In this document: positions 50,973-60,574 of the stretch, piece by piece
Layout: each line of letters begins with the position of its first letter
Position numbering within the stretch: the stretch's first letter is position 1
DNA from: Puerhibacterium puerhi
Lineage (GTDB): Bacteria; Actinomycetota; Actinomycetes; Actinomycetales; Cellulomonadaceae
NCBI RefSeq assembly: GCF_009846865.1
Contig: NZ_WUWN01000002.1
Coordinates: forward strand, 1-64,000
DNA length: 64,000 nt
Reading direction: 5' to 3'
Made by a program: the position numbers and the translations under genes
The notes under the pieces: generated by a model
What the model was told of the DNA's origin: nothing
What the model saw: only the letters and a program-made list of their open reading frames with translations
Database searches by the model: none

Positions 50973-50978
50973 TAGGGT
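50973..50978 (+). promoter_or_regulatory. Leaderless -10 hexamer (TAGGGT) for the ABC-F gene
   Basis: TAGGGT ends 6 nt before GTG 50985. It is a near mirror of the rph promoter across a ~90-nt divergent gap. Confidence 0.55.
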
Positions 50979-50984
50979 TGTCGG

Positions 50985-52631
<1,647 letters not shown>

Positions 52632-52670
52632 GCCGCCCGCCCCGGGCCGGCCGCGCGGCGAGCGCCCCGC

Positions 52671-53243
52671 TCAGGCCAGCCGGCCCACCCAGGCCATCGC
52701 CTGCTTGACCAGCACGCCGCGCCCGCCCTGGAACTCGGCCTGCACCACGTCGCTGCACGCCTCCTCGGGCGTGAGCCAAGCCAGGTCGAGGGCGTCCTGC
52801 TGCGGGCGGCAGTCGCCGCCGACCGGCACGACGTACGCCATCGAGACCGCGTGCTGGCGCGGGTCGTGGAACGGCGTGATGCCCGGGGTGGGGAAGTACT
52901 CGGCGACCGTGAACGGCTGCGGCGAGGCGGGCACCTGCGGCAGCGCGACCGGGCCCAGGTCCTTCTCGATGTGCCGCAGCAGCGCGTCGCGGATGCGCTC
53001 GTGGTACAGCACGCGGCCGGAGACCAGGGAGCGGGTCAGGCCCCGCGGCCCCATGCGTAGCAGCAGGCCCACGGCGACCACGTCGCCCGACTCGTCCACG
53101 CGCACCGGCACGGCGTCCACGTAGACCAGCGGCAGCTGCGCGCGCACGACGGCGAGGTCCTCCGGCGTCAGCCAGCCCGCCGGGCGGGGGTTGTCGGGGC
53201 GCCAGTCGTCGGGCGGCTCGGGAAGCTCGGCGGTGTCGGTCAC
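52671..53243 (-). CDS. DUF4916 / NUDIX-like hydrolase family protein
   Basis: 190 residues. It begins WRPDNPRPAGWLTPEDLAVVRAQLPLVYVDAVPVR, conserved in actinobacterial DUF4916 proteins, followed by VGLLLRM and LTRSLVSGRVLYHERIRDALLRHIEKDLGP. That last stretch is where a NUDIX helix would be, but the canonical GxxxxxExxxxxREUxEExGU is not complete (it lacks the REXXEE core), so catalysis is uncertain. A C-terminal DALDLAWLTPEEA is NUDIX-like. GTG 53243 is the start. It is divergent from trxA. Confidence 0.82.
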   Translation of the reverse strand: MTDTAELPEPPDDWRPDNPRPAGWLTPEDLAVVRAQLPLVYVDAVPVRVDESGDVVAVGLLLRMGPRGLTRSLVSGRVLYHERIRDALLRHIEKDLGPVALPQVPASPQPFTVAEYFPTPGITPFHDPRQHAVSMAYVVPVGGDCRPQQDALDLAWLTPEEACSDVVQAEFQGGRGVLVKQAMAWVGRLA

Positions 53244-53388
53244 GGGACATTGCTACCAGATCCACCGCGCGGAGCCCCGGTCATGCGGCCGCGGCGCCCC
53301 GTGGGTACGTCGCCGGGGCGACCCGACGCCGGGAATACCCGGGCACGTCGGGACGCTGTGCCAAGGGAACCCGACGAGAGGACTGGTC

Positions 53389-53787
53389 ATGGCCACGGTC
53401 GAGCTGACCGACGACACCTTCGAGAAGACCGTCACCGAGAACGACATCGTGCTGGTCGACTTCTGGGCCGACTGGTGCGGCCCGTGCAAGATGTTCGCGC
53501 CCGTCTACGAGAAGTCGTCCGAGACGAACCCCGAGGTGGTCCACGCGAAGCTGGACACCGAGGCGCACCAGCGCATCGCCGCCGCGGCCGGGATCACCGC
53601 CATCCCGACGCTCATGGCGTTCCGCGAGGGCGTGCTCGTCTTCAACGAGGCAGGCGCGCTGCCCGGTCCGGCCCTGCAGCAGGTGGTCGACGCGGTGAAG
53701 AACCTCGACATGGACGAGGTGCGCCAGGCGATCGCCGCGCAGAGCAACGGCACGCCGCACGAGCACGGGGACGCGCCGCAGGCCTGA
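53389..53787 (+). CDS. trxA: Thioredoxin
   Basis: 132 residues. The redox site WCGPC has C30 and C33, preceded by VLVDFWAD, and the cis-Pro is in AIPTLMAF. It reduces disulfides with thioredoxin reductase. The C-terminal ~25 residues (AAQSNGTPHEHGDAPQA) extend beyond the usual 105-110 residue domain and look disordered. ATG 53389 follows GAGAGGAC. It is monocistronic, with a strong hairpin downstream. Confidence 0.95.
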   Translation: MATVELTDDTFEKTVTENDIVLVDFWADWCGPCKMFAPVYEKSSETNPEVVHAKLDTEAHQRIAAAAGITAIPTLMAFREGVLVFNEAGALPGPALQQVVDAVKNLDMDEVRQAIAAQSNGTPHEHGDAPQA

Positions 53788-53827
53788 GCCGCCGCGGCGC
53801 CGGCGACCCGGCGTCCTCGAGGACCGG

Positions 53828-53857
53828 CGGGCCCCGCACCGGCAGGTGCGGGGCCCG
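53828..53857. terminator. Terminator hairpin, 13-bp perfect stem
   Basis: CGGGCCCCGCACC (53828-53840) pairs with 53845-53857 around a GGCA tetraloop. It lies between convergent trxA and ctaD. Confidence 0.85.
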
Positions 53858-53921
53858 TCGTCGTGCCGGGCAGGTGGTCTGACGCTCCGGGTCGCCGAGC
53901 GCGGACGGGCCGGGGGCGCCG

Positions 53922-55727
53922 TCAGCGCTCTTCGTCCGGATCGGTGATCCGCACGGTCGTGGAGTCCTCGCCCGGCTGCTTCCCTGGGCGCCGCTGACGC
54001 TCGCGCGCCTGCTGCTGCTGGCCACGACGGTCCGCCTCGCCGTAGACCAGGGACAGCCCGCCCTGACCGGGCGCGTGCTCCTCCATCGCCACCACCTGCG
54101 GGTGGTGGAGGTCGAAGGCGGCCGACTCGGAGCGGATCCGCGGCAGCGTCACGAAGTTGTGCCGCGGCGGCGGGCAGGACGTGGCCCACTCCAGCGAGCG
54201 GCCGTAGCCCCACGGGTCGTCGACCGTGACCTTCGGCGCGTTGCGCCACGTGGTGTAGACGTTCCACAGGAACGGCAGCGTGGAGGCCCCCAGCAGGAAC
54301 GCGCCGACGGACGAGAGCCGGTGCTCCCAGGTGAACCCGTCGTTCGGCATGTAGTCGGCGTAGCGGCGCGGCATGCCCTCCACGCCCAGCCAGTGCTGGA
54401 CGAGGAACGTCATGTGGAAGCCGACGAACAGCATCCAGAAGTGGATCTTGCCCAGACGCTCGTTGAGCATGCGGCCGACGAGCTTGGGCCACCAGAAGTA
54501 GAAGCCCGCGAACATCGCGAACACCACGGTGCCGAACACGACGTAGTGGAAGTGCGCCACGACGAAGTAGGTGTCGTGGACGTGCCAGTCCATCGCGGGG
54601 CTCGACAGGATGATGCCGGTCAGGCCGCCGAGCAGGAACGTCACCAGGAAGCCGATGGACCACAGCATGGGCGTCTCGAAGGTGAGCTTGCCCCGCCACA
54701 TCGTGCCGATCCAGTTGAAGAACTTCACGCCCGTCGGCACGGCGATCAGCATCGTCATGAAGGCGAAGAACGGCAGCAGCACCGCCCCCGTGGCGAACAT
54801 GTGGTGGGCCCACACGGTCATCGACAGCGCCGCGATCGCGATCGTGGCGTAGACCATGCCGCGGTAGCCGAACAGCGGCTTGCGGCTGAACACGGGGAAG
54901 ATCTCGGTGACGATGCCGAAGAACGGCAGCGCGATGACGTACACCTCGGGGTGGCCGAAGAACCAGAACAGGTGCTGCCACAGGATCGGGCCGCCGCCGC
55001 TGGAGGTGTAGATCTGGGCGCCGAGCGTGCGGTCGGCGCCCAGGGCGAACAGGGCGGCGGCGAGCACGGGGAACGCCATCAGCACCAGCAGGCTGGTGGT
55101 GAGGGTGTTCCAGGTGAAGATCGGCATCCGGAACATCGTCATGCCCGGCGCGCGCATGGTGATGATCGTGGTGATGAAGTTGACGGCGCCGAGGATGGTG
55201 CCGAAGCCGGCCATGGCCAGGCCGAAGACCCACAGGTCGCCGCCGACCTCCGGGCTGAACGTCGTCTCCGACAGCGGCGTGTACGCGGTCCAGCCGAACG
55301 AGGCCGGGCCCGACGCGGTCAGGTAGCCGCCGACGACGATGAGGCCGCCGAACAGGAACAGCCAGAACGACAGCATGTTCAGCCGCGGGAACGCGACGTC
55401 GGGGGCGCCGATCTGCAGCGGCATGATCATGTTCGCGAAGCCCGCGAACAGCGGTGTCGCGAACAGCAGCATCATGATCGTGCCGTGCATCGTGAAGAGC
55501 TGGTTGTACTGCTCGCGCGTCTGCACGATCTGGATCCCGGGGGAGAACAGCTCGGCGCGGATCAGCAGCGCCAGCAGCCCGGCGAACAGGAAGAACGCGA
55601 ACGAGGCGACCAGGTACATCCGCCCGATCGTCTTGTGGTCGGTGGAGGTCACCCAGCTGACGACGGCGCGGCCGAGGCTCCGGCGTGGCCTGGCAGGAGC
55701 GAGTATCGGCGTTTCGGTGTCCAGCAC
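53922..55727 (-). CDS. ctaD: Cytochrome c oxidase (aa3-type) subunit I
   Basis: 601 residues, 12 transmembrane helices. Heme a is bound by H81 (MHGTIMM) and H394, heme a3 by H392 (AHFHYV), CuB by H259, H308 and H309 (GHPEVY, AHH); Tyr263 of the crosslink is present. All ligands are intact. It reduces oxygen to water and pumps protons. The C-terminal ~45 residues are polar and low complexity. GTG 55727 has GGGGAG 6 nt upstream. It stands alone here: subunits II-IV and the bc1 genes are elsewhere. Confidence 0.97.
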   Translation of the reverse strand: MLDTETPILAPARPRRSLGRAVVSWVTSTDHKTIGRMYLVASFAFFLFAGLLALLIRAELFSPGIQIVQTREQYNQLFTMHGTIMMLLFATPLFAGFANMIMPLQIGAPDVAFPRLNMLSFWLFLFGGLIVVGGYLTASGPASFGWTAYTPLSETTFSPEVGGDLWVFGLAMAGFGTILGAVNFITTIITMRAPGMTMFRMPIFTWNTLTTSLLVLMAFPVLAAALFALGADRTLGAQIYTSSGGGPILWQHLFWFFGHPEVYVIALPFFGIVTEIFPVFSRKPLFGYRGMVYATIAIAALSMTVWAHHMFATGAVLLPFFAFMTMLIAVPTGVKFFNWIGTMWRGKLTFETPMLWSIGFLVTFLLGGLTGIILSSPAMDWHVHDTYFVVAHFHYVVFGTVVFAMFAGFYFWWPKLVGRMLNERLGKIHFWMLFVGFHMTFLVQHWLGVEGMPRRYADYMPNDGFTWEHRLSSVGAFLLGASTLPFLWNVYTTWRNAPKVTVDDPWGYGRSLEWATSCPPPRHNFVTLPRIRSESAAFDLHHPQVVAMEEHAPGQGGLSLVYGEADRRGQQQQARERQRRPGKQPGEDSTTVRITDPDEER

Positions 55728-55851
55728 GGCGGACTCCCCAGGATTCCGGCGGGGGACGCGACGGCTTCACGCCTCCGGGGCGATACCGCCCGTGACTCCT
55801 CACGGTATGCCGGCGCCCTCCCGCCCGCGCGGGATCGCGGGGAGGGTCGTG

Positions 55852-55866
55852 CGGCCCGTCGGGCCG
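55852..55866 (-). terminator. tRNA-Leu terminator hairpin
   Basis: CGGCCC (55852-55857) and GGGCCG (55861-55866) with a 3-nt loop, just beyond the tRNA 3' end on the minus strand. Confidence 0.5.
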
Positions 55867-55869
55867 AGG

Positions 55870-55952
55870 TGCGCGAGGCGGGACTCGAACCCGCACGCCC
55901 GAAGGCACTGGAACCTAAATCCAGCGCGGCTACCTGATTACGCCACTCGCGC
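55870..55952 (-). tRNA. tRNA-Leu (anticodon TAG)
   Basis: 83 nt on the minus strand. The acceptor stem is GCGCGAG/CTCGCGC with discriminator A. The anticodon loop TTTAGGT, flanked by CTGGA and TCCAG, gives TAG, reading CUA/CUN Leu codons. The long variable arm (class II) and the T-arm GGGTTCGAGTCCC are present. The 3' CCA is not encoded. Confidence 0.95.
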
Positions 55953-55961
55953 GCGGGCCCC

Positions 55962-55967
55962 AGTCTA
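55962..55967 (-). promoter_or_regulatory. -10 hexamer (TAGACT) for tRNA-Leu
   Basis: On the minus strand TAGACT lies 9 nt before the mature tRNA 5' end, so transcription would begin a few bases upstream of it. Confidence 0.55.
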
Positions 55968-56028
55968 GAGGTCGTGCACCCTCCTGTCGGGGGCCCGGCG
56001 CGCCTGCGCGGGCGCGCCGGGCGTGCGC

Positions 56029-56517
56029 TCAGGCGTCGATGCCCAGCGTCCTGCGCAGCCGCGCGACGTGGCCCGTCGCCTTGACGTTGTACTGCGCGAC
56101 GGCGACCGAGCCGTCCGGCGCCACCACGACGGTCGAGCGGATGACGCCGGTGACGTCCTTGCCGTAGAGCTTGCGCACGCCCCACGCGCCGTACGCGTCC
56201 AGGACGGCGTGGTCGGCGTCGGACACCAGGGGGAAGGTGAGCGCGTCGCGCTCGGCGAACTTCTCGAGCTTCTCGACCGGGTCGGGGGAGACGCCCACGA
56301 CGGCGTAGCCGGCGCCCTGCAGCGACGCGAGCGAGTCGCGGAAGTCGCACGCCTCGGTGGTGCAGCCGGGCGTCATCGCCGCCGGGTAGAAGTACACGAC
56401 CACGCCCTTGCGGCCCGGCTCAGCCAGGGCCTTGGCCAGGGAGAACGTCCCGTCGGCGGTGCCGGTGGCGGGCAGGGTGAAGTCGGGGGCGGCGTCGCCG
56501 GCGGCGAGGCGGGTCAC
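56029..56517 (-). CDS. bcp: Thioredoxin-dependent thiol peroxidase (Bcp/PrxQ)
   Basis: 162 residues. The peroxidatic Cys52 is in TPGCTTEACDF and the resolving Cys57 is five residues on, the atypical two-Cys PrxQ pattern. VVVYFYPAAMTPG before it is normal apart from Ala-Met in place of the commoner Lys-Asp-Asn type residues. It reduces hydroperoxides using thioredoxin; trxA is 2.2 kb away. GTG 56517 follows CAGGAG. It is a single gene. Confidence 0.95.
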   Translation of the reverse strand: MTRLAAGDAAPDFTLPATGTADGTFSLAKALAEPGRKGVVVYFYPAAMTPGCTTEACDFRDSLASLQGAGYAVVGVSPDPVEKLEKFAERDALTFPLVSDADHAVLDAYGAWGVRKLYGKDVTGVIRSTVVVAPDGSVAVAQYNVKATGHVARLRRTLGIDA

Positions 56518-56588
56518 GGGGCGCTCCTGGGGTGCGGGGGACGGGGGAGGACGAGCAGTCCTCCGAGCCTATCCGCGCCCGGGCCGAC

Positions 56589-56594
56589 TACCGT
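56589..56594 (+). promoter_or_regulatory. Leaderless -10 hexamer (TACCGT) for the GroES-like gene
   Basis: TACCGT ends 6 nt before GTG 56601. Confidence 0.55.
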
Positions 56595-56600
56595 TGTCCT

Positions 56601-56951
56601 GTGAGCACCGCAGCATCCCGCACCTCCACCGCCCCGGCGTCCGTGCCCGTCCGCATGCTGTTCGACCGGCTGCTCGTGCAGCCGGAGGTGGACGCCGCCG
56701 AGCGGCAGACGTCGGCAGGCCTCGTGATCCCCGCGACGGCCAAGGGCCCCAAGCGCCTGGCGTGGGCGGTGGTCGTGGCCAAGGGCGAGCACGTGCGGCA
56801 GGTCGCGGTGGGCGACCGTGTGCTGTTCGACCCCGAGGAGCGGGCCGAGGTGGAGCTCGGCGGCACCGACTACGTGCTCCTGCGCGAGCGCGACGTGCAC
56901 GGGGTGAGCGAGAAGGAGTCGGACGCCGGCGCCACCGGCCTGTACCTCTGA
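56601..56951 (+). CDS. GroES-family (Cpn10-like) protein, paralogue not linked to groEL
   Basis: 116 residues. The Cpn10 fold is visible: PVRMLFDRLLVQPE, then QTSAGLVIPATAKGPKRLAWAVVVAKGEHVRQVAVGDRVLFDPEERAEVELGGTDYVLLRERDVHGV. GroES caps GroEL. This copy has no groEL next to it, carries a ~16-residue N-terminal tail, and its mobile-loop region (around TAKGPKRL) differs from canonical GroES. It could be a dedicated co-chaperone or a separate function. It is leaderless and monocistronic. Confidence 0.85.
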   Translation: MSTAASRTSTAPASVPVRMLFDRLLVQPEVDAAERQTSAGLVIPATAKGPKRLAWAVVVAKGEHVRQVAVGDRVLFDPEERAEVELGGTDYVLLRERDVHGVSEKESDAGATGLYL

Positions 56952-57072
56952 GCCGTCGCGCTCCGGCCGCGACGCCGTCGCCCGGACGTGACCTGCGGCG
57001 ACGTCGCCGGCGCGCGTCGGCGTGTCGCGCAGGTCACCCTGCGCCGAGTACGTGCACGCCGCCGCGACCTGG

Positions 57073-57078
57073 TAACGT
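57073..57078 (+). promoter_or_regulatory. -10 hexamer (TAACGT) for tRNA-Lys copy 1
   Basis: TAACGT ends 13 nt before the tRNA 5' end, placing transcription start about 6 nt upstream of the mature end. Confidence 0.5.
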
Positions 57079-57091
57079 TTCTCCCCGTTGC

Positions 57092-57167
<76 letters not shown>

Positions 57168-57168
57168 G

Positions 57169-57197
57169 CGAGGCACCCACCGGCGGTGGGTGCCTCG
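57169..57197 (+). terminator. Terminator of tRNA-Lys copy 1, 13-bp perfect stem
   Basis: CGAGGCACCCACC (57169-57181) pairs with 57185-57197 around a 3-nt loop, 2 nt after the CCA end. Confidence 0.85.
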
Positions 57198-57228
57198 TCC
57201 GTGAGCGGATGCCGTCAGGGTCGCCTGC

Positions 57229-57234
57229 TAGCAT
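57229..57234 (+). promoter_or_regulatory. -10 hexamer (TAGCAT) for tRNA-Lys copy 2
   Basis: TAGCAT ends 9 nt before the tRNA 5' end. It shows that copy 2 has its own promoter. Confidence 0.5.
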
Positions 57235-57243
57235 CTGCGCCAC

Positions 57244-57316
<73 letters not shown>

Positions 57317-57322
57317 CCCTTC

Positions 57323-57352
57323 CGAAGCCCTCGCCAGCAGGCGGGGGCTTCG
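57323..57352 (+). terminator. Terminator of tRNA-Lys copy 2
   Basis: CGAAGCCCTCGCC (57323-57335) pairs with GGCGGGGGCTTCG (57340-57352) with one T-G wobble and a 4-nt loop. Confidence 0.75.
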
Positions 57353-57412
57353 TCGTCGCTGCGGGCCGCCGCCGGCGGCGACGTCCGGGGCCGACGTCGG
57401 CCGCAGGCCTCG

Positions 57413-57418
57413 TACCCT
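57413..57418 (+). promoter_or_regulatory. Leaderless -10 hexamer (TACCCT) for trmB
   Basis: TACCCT ends 6 nt before GTG 57425. Confidence 0.55.
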
Positions 57419-57424
57419 GGTGCG

Positions 57425-58231
57425 GTGCCCGAGCCGACCTCCCTCACCCCGACCGCCGCGCCGGACCCTGACCTGCCGGCGGACGCCGCGGCGTCGTCGG
57501 GCGCGGACCTGCGCCGCTACCGCACGCAGCCGGTGAGCTTCGTGCGCCGCAGCGCGCGCCTGACCACCAGCCAGCAGCGCGCCTGGGACGCCAAGCGGGG
57601 GCGCTACCTCGTCGAGGCGCCGCGGGCGACGGCGCGCACGTCGGTGGACCCGGCGTGGCGGTTCGACGCCGAGGCCGTCTTCGGCCGGCGGGCGCCGCTG
57701 GTCCTGGAGATCGGGTCGGGCCAGGGCGAGAACGTCGTGGAGGCCGCGTCGCGCCACCCCGAGCGCGACCACCTCGCCGTCGAGGTGTACACGCCGGGGC
57801 TGGCGCAGACCATCGTCCGGGCGGAGAAGCAGAACGCGGGGCAGGGCCTGGACAACCTGCGCCTGCTGCAGGTCAACGCGGCCGAGCTCCTCGAGACGTC
57901 GTTGGCCGCCGGGTCGCTCGACGAGCTGTGGATCTTCTTCCCCGACCCGTGGCCCAAGTCGCGCCACCACAAGCGGCGGCTCGTCACCCCGGGCTTCGCC
58001 GCGCTCGCGGCCCGGGTTCTGCGCCCCGGCGGCGTGTGGCGCCTGGCCACCGACTGGGCGGAGTACGGCGAGCAGATGCTCGAGGTGCTCGAGGCGAGCG
58101 AGGACTTCCGCAACGCCCACGGCGCCGGCGCCGTCGCGCCGCGCTACGCCGGGCGCGTGCTCACCAGCTTCGAGCGCAAGGGGCTCGCCGCCGGGCGGGC
58201 GGTCACGGACCTGGAGTACGTGCGCCGCTGA
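57425..58231 (+). CDS. trmB: tRNA (guanine-N7-)-methyltransferase
   Basis: 268 residues. The SAM motif is LVLEIGSGQGENV, acidic position in LAVEVYTPGLAQTI, and the TrmB signature is LWIFFPDPWPKSRHHKRRLVTPGF, with Asp in DPW involved in catalysis. It methylates G46 of tRNAs. An N-terminal ~45-residue extension (TPTAAPDPDLPADAAASSG) is low complexity. GTG 57425 is leaderless. It ends 2 nt before a 9-bp repeat array. Confidence 0.95.
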   Translation: MPEPTSLTPTAAPDPDLPADAAASSGADLRRYRTQPVSFVRRSARLTTSQQRAWDAKRGRYLVEAPRATARTSVDPAWRFDAEAVFGRRAPLVLEIGSGQGENVVEAASRHPERDHLAVEVYTPGLAQTIVRAEKQNAGQGLDNLRLLQVNAAELLETSLAAGSLDELWIFFPDPWPKSRHHKRRLVTPGFAALAARVLRPGGVWRLATDWAEYGEQMLEVLEASEDFRNAHGAGAVAPRYAGRVLTSFERKGLAAGRAVTDLEYVRR

Positions 58232-58233
58232 CG

Positions 58234-58323
58234 CCGGAGCGGCCGGAGCGGCCGGAGCGGCCGGAGCGGCCGGAGCGGCCGGAGCGGCCGGAGCGGCCGG
58301 AGCGGCCGGAGCGGCCGGAGCGG
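58234..58323. repeat. 9-bp tandem repeat, 10 perfect units
   Basis: CCGGAGCGG repeated ten times without mismatch over 90 nt, beginning 3 nt after the trmB stop. In one plus frame it would read Pro-Glu-Arg repeated, but no gene uses it. The next gene starts 150 nt later. The 150-nt stretch holds no clear hexamer. Confidence 0.95.
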
Positions 58324-58473
58324 CCCGGATCTGCCCCGGCCGCCGCGGCGCGCCAGCCGTGTGGCTTGCGTCACCCCGCGGAGCCGGGCAGGGTGTGCGC
58401 GACCCCTCTCGGTGGTGGTCGGTGCGCGACGGTGCGCACCTTGGCCCGCCGACTGCATGCCAACGGAGGCATC

Positions 58474-58821
58474 ATGGCCGAACTTGCCGAGCCGGCACGC
58501 TCTGCCGGCGAGACGGACTACCAGCGCGTCGAGAGATCACCGGAGTTCCAGGACCTGCGCCGCCGGTTCCGCAGCTTCGTGTTCCCGCTGACGGCGCTGT
58601 TCCTCGTCTGGTACTTCGTGTACGTCCTGCTCGCCAACTACGCCCACGACTTCATGAGCATCCGCCTCGGCGGCTCGGCGATCACCGTCGGGCTGCTGTT
58701 CGGGCTGGGGCAGTTCGTCTCGACGTTCGTCATCACCATGCTCTACGCCCGCTGGGCCAACCAGCGCTTCGACGCGCAGGCCGACGCCCTGCGCCGTGAG
58801 ATCGAGGGGGACGACCTGTGA
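58474..58821 (+). CDS. DUF485 membrane protein (YjcH-like, acetate permease partner)
   Basis: 115 residues, two transmembrane helices. It shows RVERSPEFQDLRRRFRSFVFPLTALFLVWYFVYVLLANYAHDFM and VGLLFGLGQFVSTFVITMLYARWANQRFD, the DUF485 pattern. In enteric bacteria the homologue yjcH is cotranscribed with actP; here it overlaps actP by GTGA, so the pairing is preserved. ATG 58474 follows GGAGG. The long frame upstream through the 9-bp repeat is not coding. Confidence 0.92.
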   Translation: MAELAEPARSAGETDYQRVERSPEFQDLRRRFRSFVFPLTALFLVWYFVYVLLANYAHDFMSIRLGGSAITVGLLFGLGQFVSTFVITMLYARWANQRFDAQADALRREIEGDDL

Positions 58822-60482
58822 GCGCGATCGCCACCGCCCTGCCCGCCGGCCCCGCGGCCCCGGGCACCGTCGTGCAGGCCGCCGCCGGCACCGACGTCGG
58901 CAACCCTGCGGTCAACCTGAGCATCTTCGCCGCCTTCGTGGCGGTGACGCTCTTCGTCGTGCTGCGCGCGTCGCGGCAGAACAAGTCCGCCGCGGACTTC
59001 TACGCCGGCGGACGGTCGTTCACCGGCCCCCAGAACGGCACCGCCATCGCCGGCGACTACCTGTCGGCCGCCTCGTTCCTGGGCATCTGCGGCGCCATCG
59101 CGATCAACGGCTACGACGGGTTCCTGTACTCGATCGGCTTCCTCGTCGCCTGGCTGGTGGCCCTGCTGCTCGTCGCGGAGCTGCTGCGCAACACCGGCAA
59201 GTTCACGATGGCGGACGTGCTGTCGTTCCGGCTGCGCGAGCGCCCCGTGCGCATGGCCGCGGCGCTGGCCACGCTGCTCGTGGTCTTCTTCTACCTGCTG
59301 GCCCAGATGGCCGGCGCCGGTGGCCTGGTGGCCCTGCTCCTGGGGGTGGACTCCGCGGCGGGCATCAGCGCGGTCATCACCGTCGTGGGCGTGCTGATGA
59401 TCCTGTACGTGCTGGTCGGCGGCATGAAGGGCACCACCTGGGTGCAGATCATCAAGGCCGTGCTGCTCATCGCCGGCGCCGCCGTGATGACGATCTGGGT
59501 GCTGTCGAAGTTCGGCTTCAACCTCTCCGCGCTGCTGCAGGGCGCCGTCGACGCCGCCGGCGAGGGCGGGCAGTCGCTGCTCGAGCCGGGCCGCCAGTAC
59601 GGCGCCACCGGGCTGTCCAAGCTCAGCTTCCTGTCCCTGGCGCTGGCCCTCGTGCTCGGCACCGCCGGCCTGCCGCACGTGCTCATGCGCTTCTACACGG
59701 TGCCCACGGCCAAGGAGGCCCGCCGCTCGGTGGTCTGGGCGATCTGGCTGATCGGCATCTTCTACCTGTTCACGCTCGTGCTCGGGTACGGCGCCGGCGC
59801 GCTCGTGGGGCCCGAGACCATCAACGCCGCCCCGGGCGGCGTGAACTCGGCGGCGCCGCTGCTGGCGTTCGCGCTCGGCGGCGAGATCCTGCTCGGCATC
59901 ATCGCCGCGGTCGCCTTCGCGACGATCCTCGCCGTCGTCGCCGGTCTGACGATCACCGCGGCGGCGAGCTTCTCGCACGACATCTACGCCAACGTGATCA
60001 AGAAGGGCCGGGTCAACCCCGACGCCGAGGTCCGCATCGCCCGCTGGACGGTGGTCGTCATCGGGCTCGTCGCGATCGGCGGCGGCGTGCTGGCCCAGAA
60101 GCAGAACGTGGCGTTCCTCGTCGCGCTCGCGTTCGCGGTCGCCGCGTCGGCCAACCTGCCGACGATCGTGTACTCGCTCTTCTGGAAGCGGTTCAACACC
60201 GCCGGCGCACTGTGGAGCATCTACGGCGGACTGATCTCGTGCATCGTGCTCATCGTGTTCTCGCCGGTGGTCTCCGGCAGCGAGACGGCGATGATCCCGG
60301 GCGCCGACTTCGACTGGTTCCCTCTGACCAACCCGGGCCTGGTGTCGATCCCGCTCGGCTTCCTGCTGGGCATCGTCGGCACGCTGGTGAGCTCCGAGCC
60401 GCCGCACCCGGAGAAGTTCGCCGAGATGGAGGTCCGCTCGCTCACCGGCGCGGGCGCGGAGCGCGCCACCGCCAGCCACTGA
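58818..60482 (+). CDS. actP: Sodium/acetate symporter ActP
   Basis: 554 residues, 13 transmembrane helices of the SSS family. Marks are FYAGGRSFTGPQNGTAIAGDYLSAASFLG near the N-terminus, LPHVLMRFYTVPTAKEARRSV in the middle, and NLPTIVYSLFWKRFNTAGALWSIYGG. It takes up acetate and related short monocarboxylates with sodium. It is coupled to the DUF485 gene by GTGA. No acs gene is visible next to it. Confidence 0.94.
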   Translation: MSAIATALPAGPAAPGTVVQAAAGTDVGNPAVNLSIFAAFVAVTLFVVLRASRQNKSAADFYAGGRSFTGPQNGTAIAGDYLSAASFLGICGAIAINGYDGFLYSIGFLVAWLVALLLVAELLRNTGKFTMADVLSFRLRERPVRMAAALATLLVVFFYLLAQMAGAGGLVALLLGVDSAAGISAVITVVGVLMILYVLVGGMKGTTWVQIIKAVLLIAGAAVMTIWVLSKFGFNLSALLQGAVDAAGEGGQSLLEPGRQYGATGLSKLSFLSLALALVLGTAGLPHVLMRFYTVPTAKEARRSVVWAIWLIGIFYLFTLVLGYGAGALVGPETINAAPGGVNSAAPLLAFALGGEILLGIIAAVAFATILAVVAGLTITAAASFSHDIYANVIKKGRVNPDAEVRIARWTVVVIGLVAIGGGVLAQKQNVAFLVALAFAVAASANLPTIVYSLFWKRFNTAGALWSIYGGLISCIVLIVFSPVVSGSETAMIPGADFDWFPLTNPGLVSIPLGFLLGIVGTLVSSEPPHPEKFAEMEVRSLTGAGAERATASH

Positions 60483-60574
60483 CCGGCGCCGGCCGGCACC
60501 ACGGCACACCGAACGACACGCCGACACGGTCGCCTGCCCGCGCGCCCGCCGCGCGGGCGGGCGACCATGGCCGC

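Noticed and set aside
58234-58323. Possible CRISPR array
   Set aside because: The units are 9 bp and directly adjacent with no spacers, so it is a tandem repeat.
58232-58473. Open frame encoding a (Pro-Glu-Arg)n protein before DUF485
   Set aside because: It arises from the 9-bp repeat. It has no start with a ribosome-binding site and runs into the DUF485 frame only by chance.
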